From Candidatus Cellulosilyticum pullistercoris (lineage in GTDB: Bacteria > Bacillota > Clostridia > Lachnospirales > Cellulosilyticaceae): a stretch of 13,551 nt of DNA. Of this stretch, positions 7,401 through 13,551 are shown in pieces. Under the pieces are notes generated by a model. It saw nothing but the letters and a program-made list of their open reading frames with translations, ran no database searches and was not told the DNA's origin. The stretch lies in NCBI GenBank assembly GCA_018883705.1, contig JAHLFQ010000128.1, positions 1 to 13,551 on the forward strand, in the 5' to 3' direction. The translations under genes were made by a program, and so were the position numbers. Position 1 is the first letter of the stretch. Each line of letters starts with the position of its first letter.

Positions 7401-8048
7401 TTATCTCTTTACACCTTCAAGTTTTTTCTTGATACGCTGAAGGGCATTATCTATAGACTTAGGCGTTTTATCTAAGAGCTTAGCAATCTCCTTGTAGTTT
7501 TTCCCTTCCATATATAGATGTAATACCTCTATTTCTAAATCACTTAGTGACTTAACGATATAGTCATTGATATCTTCTACATTCTCTTTACTAATGACCT
7601 CTTCTTCTGGTGTAGGTAACACATTATTTTTGATAACATCCATTAATGTAATCCCTTCATCCTCTTCATCAGATGATTTACCAATAGGTACACTAAGTGA
7701 AACACTTCGATTAAGCGGAATATGTTTTTGTCTTGATACTGCTCTAAAAGCTGTACTTATTTGTCTTGTTACACACAAAGTAGCAAAAGATTTGAAACTT
7801 GCCTCTTTTTCTGGATTATAGTCACAGATTGCTTTAAAAAGACCTATCATTCCTTCTTGAATAAGGTCATCTTTATCTGCACCAACGAAAAAATTAACTC
7901 TTATTTTATTACGTACAAGCTTCTTATAGCGCTGAACGAGAAGGTCAATAGCATTATTCTCCCCTTCTCTATAGAGCGCAATAAGTGCTTCATCTGACAT
8001 CGTTTCTAAAGCTTCTATTGGTTGTCTTGTTTCATTTGTTAATGGCAT
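7401..8048 (-). CDS. sigH: RNA polymerase sigma factor SigH (Spo0H-type)
   Basis: An alternative sigma-70-family factor that directs RNA polymerase to early sporulation and stationary-phase genes in Bacillus and Clostridium. The 215-residue length agrees with the family (about 218 in Bacillus). Region 2 spans about residues 38-115, with the core-binding DDLIQEGMIGLFKAICDYN and the -10 recognition part FKSFATLCVTRQISTAFR. A linker with an acidic stretch (SSDEEDEG) follows, and region 4 (about 168-212) carries a helix-turn-helix (NYKEIAKLLDKTPKSIDNAL). The start ATG at 8048 has AAGGAG with a five-base spacer. Position downstream of rlmB matches the Bacillus gene order, but here it has its own promoter and a terminator in front of it. 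Together with the sigma-K-like promoter next door it argues for a spore former. Other ECF-like assignments fit less well because of length and synteny. Confidence 0.92.
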   Translation of the reverse strand: MPLTNETRQPIEALETMSDEALIALYREGENNAIDLLVQRYKKLVRNKIRVNFFVGADKDDLIQEGMIGLFKAICDYNPEKEASFKSFATLCVTRQISTAFRAVSRQKHIPLNRSVSLSVPIGKSSDEEDEGITLMDVIKNNVLPTPEEEVISKENVEDINDYIVKSLSDLEIEVLHLYMEGKNYKEIAKLLDKTPKSIDNALQRIKKKLEGVKR

Positions 8049-8134
8049 CTCTTCTCCTTACTCTACATCCCCACGACATAGTTGTTCCAATTTTCAAGTG
8101 GATTTAGTATTCATTTCTTCTAAGTCATTCACTT

Positions 8135-8144
8135 GCTGATCAGC
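8135..8144. repeat. Perfect palindrome GCTGATCAGC in the sigH leader
   Basis: A ten-base perfect palindrome lies in the untranslated leader of sigH, about 35 bases downstream of the predicted transcription start. It could be an operator, or a small hairpin on RNA. On the plus strand it is followed by CGTTTTTT, which gives it a weak terminator look, although no plus-strand gene reads into it. Confidence 0.35.
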
Positions 8145-8178
8145 CGTTTTTTATCTCATATCAATAAATATTATTTTT

Positions 8179-8207
8179 AGTATACACTATAAAAATAGGT
8201 TTGTTAA
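8179..8207 (-). promoter_or_regulatory. Sigma-A-type promoter for sigH
   Basis: On the minus strand TTAACA (8202-8207) and TATACT (8179-8184) are 17 bases apart, each differing from consensus at one position. The start site would fall near 8172, giving a leader of about 120 bases before the sigH ATG. I did not find a clear Spo0A or AbrB-type box by eye. Confidence 0.7.
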
Positions 8208-8273
8208 TACTCCAAATTTAGGCCTATACTCTATTTCTTCTTGATTTAATAAATCTATACAATAACTCTAAAC

Positions 8274-8338
8274 AAAAAAGTACACCTTAATACAAGTTCA
8301 TTTGACTTTGCATCAAATGTGTACTAGAGGTGTACTTT
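8274..8338 (-). terminator. Terminator after rlmB (long hairpin)
   Basis: An 11-base arm (8277-8287, AAAGTACACCT on the plus strand) pairs with 8328-8338. An internal seven-base stem (8299-8305 with 8313-8319) makes a two-storey hairpin. Read on the minus strand the outer stem ends in TTTTTTGTTT. GTGTACT occurs twice on the right side (8319-8325, 8330-8336), so an alternative pairing is possible. It ends the cysE-rlmB operon before sigH. Confidence 0.7.
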
Positions 8339-8367
8339 AATACTTAATTTATTTTCTAAGCTTTATA

Positions 8368-9222
8368 CTAGAAATTTCTTTGTCTAACCACTTCATAAAC
8401 CATTAAACTAGCAGCAACTGAAGCATTAAGTGAAGTTACCTTTCCATACATAGGTACACTTACAACGTAATCACAGTTTTCTTTGGTTAATTTAGAAACT
8501 CCTTCTCCTTCACTTCCTACAACAATTCCTATAGGACCTGTTAAGTTCTCTTCATATAAGGTTTTCCCATCCATATCTGCGCAGGCAATCCATAACCCTT
8601 TTTCTTTAAGTTCACGAATTGTTTGTACTATATTACTCACTTTTGCCACTTTCATATACTCAAGGGCACCTGCTGAAGATTTTGCAACAGTTCCTGTAAG
8701 ACCTACTGCACGTCTTTTAGGAATAATAATACCATGTACACCTGCATTATGAGCTGTACGAATGATGGCCCCTAAATTGTGTGGATCTTGTATATTATCA
8801 AGAATCAGCACAAATGGTTGCTCTCCTTTTTCTGCTGCATCTTCTAAAATTTCCTCTACAGATACATATTCATGAGCTGCCACATAAGCTACTACACCTT
8901 GATGCTTTTCTCTACCTGTCAGTTCATCTAGCTTACTTTTTTCTACCTCTAAAACGACAATACTTTTTGCCTTTGCACTAGAAATGATTTTAATAACAGA
9001 ACCTTCTTTTTCGCCTTTTTGAATAAGAATTTTATCAATCTCACGCTCGCCTTTTAGAGCTTCCATTACCGCATTTCTACCAAATAAGATATTTGGATCT
9101 AGTTCAAAACTAGTTTCTACTTCACGTATAAATTTTGCTTCTTTTTTACCGTTTGTTTTATAATCTCTATTTCCTTTACCTGATTTACTGCCTTGTTTGT
9201 TTTGTCTATTATCGTACTTCAT
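8368..9222 (-). CDS. rlmB: 23S rRNA 2'-O-methyltransferase RlmB (TrmH/SpoU family)
   Basis: An AdoMet-dependent methyltransferase of the SPOUT class. In E. coli the family member methylates G2251 in the peptidyl-transferase region of 23S rRNA. The protein has 284 residues. Residues 1-~40 are a basic, Lys/Asn/Gly-rich disordered extension. The substrate-binding domain starts at about 44 (ILFGRNAVMEALKG). The three SPOUT motifs follow: DNIQDPHNLGAIIRTA (142-156), IVVGSEGEGVS (233-243) and VPMYGKVTSLNASVAASL (256-273), which form the knotted cofactor site and dimer. The ATG at 9222 has AAGGAG with a slightly long spacer. The gene follows mrnC by 34 bases in the same operon, as in Bacillus (where it was yacO). 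Other TrmH-family substrates cannot be excluded by eye, but position supports RlmB. Confidence 0.93.
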   Translation of the reverse strand: MKYDNRQNKQGSKSGKGNRDYKTNGKKEAKFIREVETSFELDPNILFGRNAVMEALKGEREIDKILIQKGEKEGSVIKIISSAKAKSIVVLEVEKSKLDELTGREKHQGVVAYVAAHEYVSVEEILEDAAEKGEQPFVLILDNIQDPHNLGAIIRTAHNAGVHGIIIPKRRAVGLTGTVAKSSAGALEYMKVAKVSNIVQTIRELKEKGLWIACADMDGKTLYEENLTGPIGIVVGSEGEGVSKLTKENCDYVVSVPMYGKVTSLNASVAASLMVYEVVRQRNF

Positions 9223-9256
9223 GCCATTTATCTCCTTATTGTATACTACCTAAATT

Positions 9257-9688
9257 TTATACTGTACCTAATCTATTAAGTCCTGCATCTATCAGCTCTT
9301 TAATTCTATCTACTTTTCCTTCTATATATAAATAGCCAATGAGTGCTTCTAAACCTGTTGCATGGCGATATTCTGTCACATCTCCATTTTTAGGCGTAGA
9401 GATACTTTTTGCATTGCGTCCACGCCTTAATACTGCTTGTTCCTCTTCTGTTAGTAGCTCTTCAATTAAGTAGTAAATCTTAGATTGGCTACTGGCACGT
9501 ACGAGTTCTCTGGAAGCTTTATGCATTTTATTAACAGGCATATTACCTTTATTCATGACGTAAGTACGAATAAAGATTTCATAAACTCCATCTCCAATAT
9601 AAGCAAGAGCTAATGGAGAGTAGGTATTAGCTTTATGCGATAACTCGCCTGAAGTGACCTTTAGTAAATCTTGAATTGGTTTATCCAT
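9257..9688 (-). CDS. mrnC: Mini-ribonuclease III
   Basis: A double-strand RNA endonuclease made of an RNase III catalytic domain without a dsRNA-binding domain. In Bacillus it matures the ends of 23S rRNA. The 143-residue length fits the family. Signature segments are LALAYIGDGVYEIFIR (27-41, catalytic acid Asp33), the basic stretch RRGRNAKS and RHATGLEALIGYLY (108-121, second acidic patch, Glu114). The start ATG at 9688 follows a weak purine region. A better GAGGAAGG lies about 18 bases upstream, too far for normal use, and a stop in frame shortly before that excludes a longer protein. It sits between cysS and rlmB as in other Firmicutes, and its substrate there (23S rRNA) is also that of RlmB. 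Confidence 0.93.
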   Translation of the reverse strand: MDKPIQDLLKVTSGELSHKANTYSPLALAYIGDGVYEIFIRTYVMNKGNMPVNKMHKASRELVRASSQSKIYYLIEELLTEEEQAVLRRGRNAKSISTPKNGDVTEYRHATGLEALIGYLYIEGKVDRIKELIDAGLNRLGTV

Positions 9689-9748
9689 AGCCGTTTCTTC
9701 TTTAATCCTTCCTCATATAACTTAATGTTTTATCTAATAAGCGTGCCA

Positions 9749-11179
9749 TTATACACGTTTAAAGCGTACACCTTCTCTTGTATCCTCAATGAGCACTCCT
9801 TGTTCTTTTAGATAGTCACGAATACGGTCTGCTTCTGCAAAGTTCTTTTCTTTCTTTGCTTGTTTACGTTTTTCTATATAGTCTTTAATTTCTTCATCAC
9901 TTAAACCTTCTACAGTATCGTCACCTTGCTTGTAAATTAAACCTAAAATATCTACAAGCTTATTAAATAAAGTAAGTACTGCTTCAATAAATGGCTTAGA
10001 GGCACCTTCTTTAGCATAAGTATTTGCAAACTTTACAAGCTCAAAAATAACACTAATAGCATCTGCTGTGTTAAAATCATCTGACATAAATTCATTAAAG
10101 CGTGTTTCAAATTTTGGAAGTTCCTCCATTAATGCGCGTTCTTCTTCTTTAAGTTCTACAAGGGTACTATGCTCTAAAGCAAAAGTTAGTGTTGCTCCTC
10201 CATTTTTAATACGTTCTAAACTATTTGCAGCTGCTTGCATAAGTTCTGCACTAAAGTTAAGTGGGCTTCTATAGTGTGCATTTAGCATAAAGAAACGTAC
10301 AACATCATAACCATATGCCTCTCCTACATCTCTAAGTGTTTTAAAGTTTCCAAGTGACTTAGACATTTTTTTATTATCAATGTTAAGGAAAGCATTGTGC
10401 ATCCAGTAATGTGCAAATTCTACTCCATTCGCTCCTTCACTTTGTGCCACTTCATTTTCATGATGAGGGAATACTAAATCTTCACCACCTGCATGAATAT
10501 CAATTGTATCCCCTAAATAGCGTTTTGCCATTGCAGAGCATTCTATATGCCAACCTGGGCGACCTTTACTCCATGGACTCTCCCAGTATGGTTCCCCTTC
10601 TTTCTTTGGTTTCCAAAGTACGAAATCCATTGGATGCTTCTTGCCGCTAGATAGGTCATGACGAAGTGTCTCACGCTCATTACGCCCTGATTCAAGTTCC
10701 TCTAATACTTTTTTAGATAATTTACCATACCCCTCAAAAGCTGCTGTATCAAAATATACAGTTCCTTCTGCATCATAGGCTAATCCTTTTTCAATTAAGG
10801 TTTCAATCATAGCAATAATTTGTGGCATTTCTTCTGTAACACGTGGATGGCAAGTTGCTCGGTGTACATTTAGATGCCCCACATCTTTTAAAGTTTCCGC
10901 AATATATTCTTCAACCACTTCATTTGTTGTACGATTTTCTTCATTGGCTCTTTTAATGATTTTATCATCTACATCCGTAAAGTTTTGAACATAATTTACT
11001 TCATACCCTACACTTTCAAAGTAACGACGTACCGTATCAAATACAATATAAGGTCTTGCATTCCCTATATGAATAAGATTATATACAGTAGGACCACATA
11101 CATACATGCGTACCTTACCTGGTTCAATCGGCTTAAACTCTTCTTTTTGTTTAGTTAATGTATTGTAAATTTTAATCAT
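9749..11179 (-). CDS. cysS: Cysteinyl-tRNA synthetase
   Basis: A class I aminoacyl-tRNA synthetase that charges tRNA-Cys with cysteine using ATP. The 476-residue length is normal. The signature HIGN (37-40, in YNLIHIGNARP) and KMSKS (271-275) are intact. The zinc ligands expected in this enzyme are present as Cys28 (VCGPTVY), Cys214 (HIECSAMA), His239 and Glu243 (FPHHENEVAQSE). The C-terminal anticodon-binding part ends KEKNFAEADRIRDYLKEQGV, typical of the family. An ATG at 11200 is in frame but without a ribosome binding site. The ATG at 11179 has AAGGAG with a seven-base spacer and begins at the conserved N-terminus (MIKIYNTLT). The gene is 26 bases after cysE and shares its T-box control. 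Confidence 0.97.
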   Translation of the reverse strand: MIKIYNTLTKQKEEFKPIEPGKVRMYVCGPTVYNLIHIGNARPYIVFDTVRRYFESVGYEVNYVQNFTDVDDKIIKRANEENRTTNEVVEEYIAETLKDVGHLNVHRATCHPRVTEEMPQIIAMIETLIEKGLAYDAEGTVYFDTAAFEGYGKLSKKVLEELESGRNERETLRHDLSSGKKHPMDFVLWKPKKEGEPYWESPWSKGRPGWHIECSAMAKRYLGDTIDIHAGGEDLVFPHHENEVAQSEGANGVEFAHYWMHNAFLNIDNKKMSKSLGNFKTLRDVGEAYGYDVVRFFMLNAHYRSPLNFSAELMQAAANSLERIKNGGATLTFALEHSTLVELKEEERALMEELPKFETRFNEFMSDDFNTADAISVIFELVKFANTYAKEGASKPFIEAVLTLFNKLVDILGLIYKQGDDTVEGLSDEEIKDYIEKRKQAKKEKNFAEADRIRDYLKEQGVLIEDTREGVRFKRV

Positions 11180-11205
11180 CTTATATCTCCTTATCTTCAT
11201 TTCTT

Positions 11206-12000
11206 TTATTTAGATCGCTCTTGCTTTTTATCTTTTATTGGCTTATTTTCATTCCCATAATGATTGCATGCTTCTTTAGCACTACATTCTTCATTACAAT
11301 ACGTATATTTACCCTCAAGTGGCTTCTGTAATATAGGTTCGTTAGGCTGGATTTCCATTCCTAATTTAGTCTCAACGGTTTGAAGCTTATTTTCTAAGGT
11401 GCTAATCATTTCTTTAAGCCTACAAATTTCCATTTTTACTGGGTCAGGCATCTTAACCTGATCAAGTTCATTACATGGATTTACACGTTTACCTTGAATA
11501 CGTACCACTTTCCCCGGGATACCTACTACTGTACTGTCTTCAGGAATCTCTTGAAGCACGACTGCATTAGCGGCTATTCTAGAATTATCTCCTACTTTAA
11601 AAGGACCTAATACCTTAGCGCCCGCACTAATCATCACATTGTTTCCAATAGTGGGATGACGTTTTCCATGATCTTTTCCTGTTCCTCCTAAAGTAACCCC
11701 ATGATAGATCGTTACATTATCTCCAATTTCACAGGTTTCACCTATAACAACTCCCATACCATGATCTATAAATAATCCTTTTCCTATAGTAGCTCCAGGG
11801 TGGATCTCAATTCCCGTTAATCCTCTTGCTATCTGTGAAATAAGCCTAGCTACAAAGAAATGTTTCCTTTTATAAAACCAATGCCCCCACCTATGAAAAA
11901 GTAATGCATAAAAACTAGGGTAGAGAAAAACTTCAGCACTTGATTTAATAGCTGGGTCTCTCTCCTTAATGACCCGAATTTGCTCTTTAACATATCCCAT
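11206..12000 (-). CDS. cysE: Serine O-acetyltransferase with a cysteine-containing C-terminal tail
   Basis: CysE transfers acetyl from acetyl-CoA to serine, giving O-acetylserine, the precursor of cysteine. The 264-residue protein has an N-terminal helical domain (1-~60). A left-handed beta-helix of hexapeptide repeats follows at about 64-165, with catalytic His80 (FIDHGMG), Glu65/His67 (GIEIHPG) and the acyl-CoA loop GGTGKDHGKRHP, then GIPGKVV. A coiled-coil-like segment lies at 186-212. The last ~45 residues are not in the usual Bacillus enzyme (about 217 residues) and hold three cysteines (Cys235, 239 and 245), then a basic end. An ATG at 12021 is in frame, but the ATG at 12000 has AGGAGG with a seven-base spacer. 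It is the first gene of the T-box-controlled operon. The shortness of the N-terminal domain is typical of the Gram-positive form. Confidence 0.95.
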   Translation of the reverse strand: MGYVKEQIRVIKERDPAIKSSAEVFLYPSFYALLFHRWGHWFYKRKHFFVARLISQIARGLTGIEIHPGATIGKGLFIDHGMGVVIGETCEIGDNVTIYHGVTLGGTGKDHGKRHPTIGNNVMISAGAKVLGPFKVGDNSRIAANAVVLQEIPEDSTVVGIPGKVVRIQGKRVNPCNELDQVKMPDPVKMEICRLKEMISTLENKLQTVETKLGMEIQPNEPILQKPLEGKYTYCNEECSAKEACNHYGNENKPIKDKKQERSK

Positions 12001-12080
12001 GCTATTTCCTCCTCTTTTCATCCATCTAAAAATTGAAACTCATTGTGAGGTAGAAGCTCCTTCTATAGGAAAAAAATCAT

Positions 12081-12115
12081 AAAAAAAACTTCATCCTCTT
12101 AGTTCAGAGGCGAAG
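12081..12115 (-). terminator. Terminator arm of the T-box leader
   Basis: On the minus strand CTTC-G-CCTCT pairs with AGAGG-AT-GAAG around a GAACTA loop, and a run of eight T follows. The left arm of this stem is shared with the antiterminator, which is the switching part of the leader. Confidence 0.85.
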
Positions 12116-12313
12116 TTAGTCGCGGTTCCACTCTGATTAAAAGCATCTCTGCTCTTATCTCATTGGCTCGTAACGTGAGCAAATCGTGATAAGCTACTTC
12201 TTTTCACTCATCCAGCTCCAGAATGCATTTCTTATAACTTTTTATGAAGTTCTCACACCAACCGAACCTTCTCTGACATAAATCATTATAGTACTCTTTC
12301 CTTCATTGCTTTT
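12081..12313 (-). promoter_or_regulatory. T-box leader, probable cysteine specificity, of cysE-cysS
   Basis: A tRNA-sensing leader. On the minus strand it holds the T-box core AGTGGAACCGCG (12121-12132), whose GGAACC-type bulge pairs with the free 3' end of uncharged tRNA. Upstream, stem I has the typical distal elements GGTTCGGTTGG (around 12260-12270). The trinucleotide TGC (12225-12227), followed by A, sits on the 3' side as the likely specifier for tRNA-Cys. Downstream the antiterminator (CAGAG ... CTCTG around the T-box) competes with a terminator at 12081-12115. The downstream genes cysE and cysS support Cys specificity. The exact stem I pairing and specifier are read by eye. Confidence 0.9.
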
Positions 12314-12347
12314 AATCCTATTTCTACTTATTTAACTTTTATTATAT

Positions 12348-12376
12348 ATAATATTCCCTTAAACCCATTTGGTTAA
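12348..12376 (-). promoter_or_regulatory. Sigma-A-type promoter for the cysE operon
   Basis: On the minus strand TTAACC (12371-12376) and TATTAT (12348-12353) are 17 bases apart, about 30 bases upstream of the first T-box stem sequence. Overlapping TATAAT-like sequence just downstream makes the exact -10 uncertain. Confidence 0.55.
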
Positions 12377-12592
12377 TCATTTACTCTATTAGACATCTTA
12401 CATAATCTATGTACGCTTAAACCTAATTGTACATCTTAATCCTGCCTGAAATATGCCCCCTGACAATAGCCAAGATTAATTTTCATTATAATATAGCCTA
12501 CTACGAGTTTCAACACCCTTCTAAATTTTAGTACTAGAAATTCCCTAATCCTTAGACTAAAATATTGATATAGAAAGGGAATGGAAATTATT
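12377..12592. other. Divergent intergenic region between the cysE T-box leader and recJ
   Basis: About 215 bases with no credible gene. On the plus strand there is a perfect TATAAT at 12487-12492, but the hexamer at the normal spacing (CAATAG) is a poor -35 and the better CTGACA is 21 bases away, so the recJ promoter is not certain. I see no strong hairpin here. Confidence 0.4.
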
Positions 12593-13551
12593 ATGCATAC
12601 GATTCTAGAACATATCAAAAAGGCTTTTACCAAAGAGGAAGAGGCTCTTATCCAAAAAGTTAGCCTAACTTATGGTCTTTATGACTTTATTGCCGCTATT
12701 ATTTGTGAACGTAATCACTTTAATGAAAAAGAAATTGAAGAATATATACATGGAACCAAAAAGCCTAAGAATTTTATAGGGCTAAAAGATATCGATAAGT
12801 CTGTTGCTCTTATTGTAGCTGCTATGAGTAACAATGAAAAAATTCGTATTGTGGGTGACTATGATGTGGATGGTGTGACAAGTACCTATGTACTTCTTTC
12901 TGTTTTTGAGGCACTGAATTATCAAGCCATTAGTCACTACTTACCCCTCCGTGAAAAAGACGGTTACGGACTTAATAAAGATATTGTAGAAAATGCTTAT
13001 CGCGATGGTGTTAGCCTACTCATTACAGTTGATAATGGTATTTCTGCTCATGAAGCAACTAGCTATGCCAAATCTTTAGGAATGACTATCATTGTAACAG
13101 ATCATCATGAGCTACCACCCACCTTACCCGATGCTGATGCTATTATTAATCCCCACCAATTAGATTGCTCGTATCCTTATAAAACCTTAGCGGGTGTTGG
13201 TATTGCCTATAAACTGGGTCAGGCGCTTATGTCCTACTTTAAATTAAAACCAAGTCCACAGATTGTCGCACGTATCCAAGGACTTGTGGCACTAGGTACA
13301 ATCTGTGATGTGGCACCACTAATAGGTGAGAATAGACATATGGTAAAGACAGGACTTATTGCTTTAAATAAAGGAGCCATCCCAGCCGCCTCAGTGATTA
13401 GCTCAAAAATTTCTGTAGGTACTTTAGGCTTCCAGATTGGACCAAGACTAAATGCTTGTGGTCGTTTAGAAAGTGCAGAAACTGCTCTTAACTTTTTGCA
13501 ATGCGAAGATATGAGTGAACTTTATCCTTTCAAACAACGTTTAGATAGTTT
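12593..13551 (+). CDS. recJ: RecJ-type single-stranded-DNA exonuclease, 3' end outside window
   Basis: A 5'-3' single-strand DNA exonuclease of the DHH phosphoesterase superfamily, used in recombination and mismatch or base-excision repair. The first ~320 codons are present and the frame is open to the right edge. The family's metal-binding motifs appear in order: motif I GDYDVDGVTSTY, motif II TVDNGIS, the DHH motif VTDHHELP, INPHQ, then GVGIAYKL, ARIQGLVALGTICDVAPL and, near the edge, GPRLNACGRL. An in-frame stop at 12566 limits the N-terminus. Two starts are possible, ATG 12581 (directly abutting AAGGGA) and ATG 12593 (about 12 bases after it). Neither spacing is ideal, and I chose the second. 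It is transcribed divergently from the cysE operon. The conserved order and full motif set leave little doubt of the family, but other RecJ-like DHH proteins exist. Confidence 0.92.
   Translation, partial: MHTILEHIKKAFTKEEEALIQKVSLTYGLYDFIAAIICERNHFNEKEIEEYIHGTKKPKNFIGLKDIDKSVALIVAAMSNNEKIRIVGDYDVDGVTSTYVLLSVFEALNYQAISHYLPLREKDGYGLNKDIVENAYRDGVSLLITVDNGISAHEATSYAKSLGMTIIVTDHHELPPTLPDADAIINPHQLDCSYPYKTLAGVGIAYKLGQALMSYFKLKPSPQIVARIQGLVALGTICDVAPLIGENRHMVKTGLIALNKGAIPAASVISSKISVGTLGFQIGPRLNACGRLESAETALNFLQCEDMSELYPFKQRLDS

Noticed and set aside
8049..8120. Short upstream reading frames in the sigH leader (for example a six-codon one beginning ATGAATACT)
   Set aside because: They have no convincing ribosome binding site and are of a length expected by chance.
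8277..8338. Inverted repeat considered as insertion-sequence ends or a MITE
   Set aside because: There are no flanking target duplications, the element is only ~62 bases, and its T-run right after rlmB fits a terminator.
8483..8752. Plus-strand frame antisense to rlmB (also others inside thrC, cysS, sigH and mrnC)
   Set aside because: They lie fully within genes with complete family motifs on the other strand and have no ribosome binding sites of their own.
12436..12633. Minus-strand frame of 65 codons overlapping the recJ start
   Set aside because: It lacks a ribosome binding site, overlaps the well-supported recJ 5' end, and has a hydrophobic composition expected of AT-rich non-coding DNA.
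1..13551. CRISPR arrays, tRNA or rRNA genes, phage genes
   Set aside because: No evenly spaced repeats, cloverleaf-like sequence or phage-type genes were seen by eye on either strand.

Overview
The window looks like a chromosomal segment of a low-GC, endospore-forming Firmicute, most probably an anaerobic clostridium. The reasons are the AT-rich base composition, strong AGGAGG-type ribosome binding sites, a V-type ATPase operon, a Spo0H/SigH-type sigma factor, a cysteine T-box leader, and the Bacillus/Clostridium gene order cysE-cysS-mrnC-rlmB-(yacP)-sigH. I cannot name a genus from the sequence alone. Most genes lie on the minus strand.

Region by region. Positions 1-3225 (minus) hold the promoter-proximal end of a V-type ATPase operon: a small coiled-coil stalk subunit, subunit C, and most of membrane subunit I, which runs off the left edge. 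An extremely AT-rich spacer of about 290 bp (3226-3516) follows. Two single-gene minus-strand units come next: a three-helix membrane protein of unknown function (3563-4081, probable GTG start) and a SEC-C zinc-motif protein (4179-4685). Each ends in its own terminator hairpin. Threonine synthase thrC (4973-6451, minus) has its own sigma-A-like promoter.

Divergent from thrC, positions 6712-7316 (plus) hold two small cysteine-rich paralogous proteins. They sit behind a sequence that fits the sigma-K (late mother-cell sporulation) promoter consensus, and they end at a bidirectional terminator. They are the least ordinary part of the window and may be undescribed spore-coat-type components.

sigH (7401-8048, minus) has its own sigma-A promoter. 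It is separated by a long terminator hairpin from the operon cysE-cysS-mrnC-rlmB (12000 down to 8368, minus). That operon is headed by a T-box leader with a probable UGC (Cys) specifier, which ties cysteine synthesis and tRNA-Cys charging, and probably two RNA-processing enzymes, to the charging state of tRNA-Cys. Divergent from it, the first ~320 codons of a RecJ-type single-strand exonuclease (12593 to the right edge, plus) close the window. I saw no rRNA, tRNA, insertion sequence, phage gene or CRISPR array.
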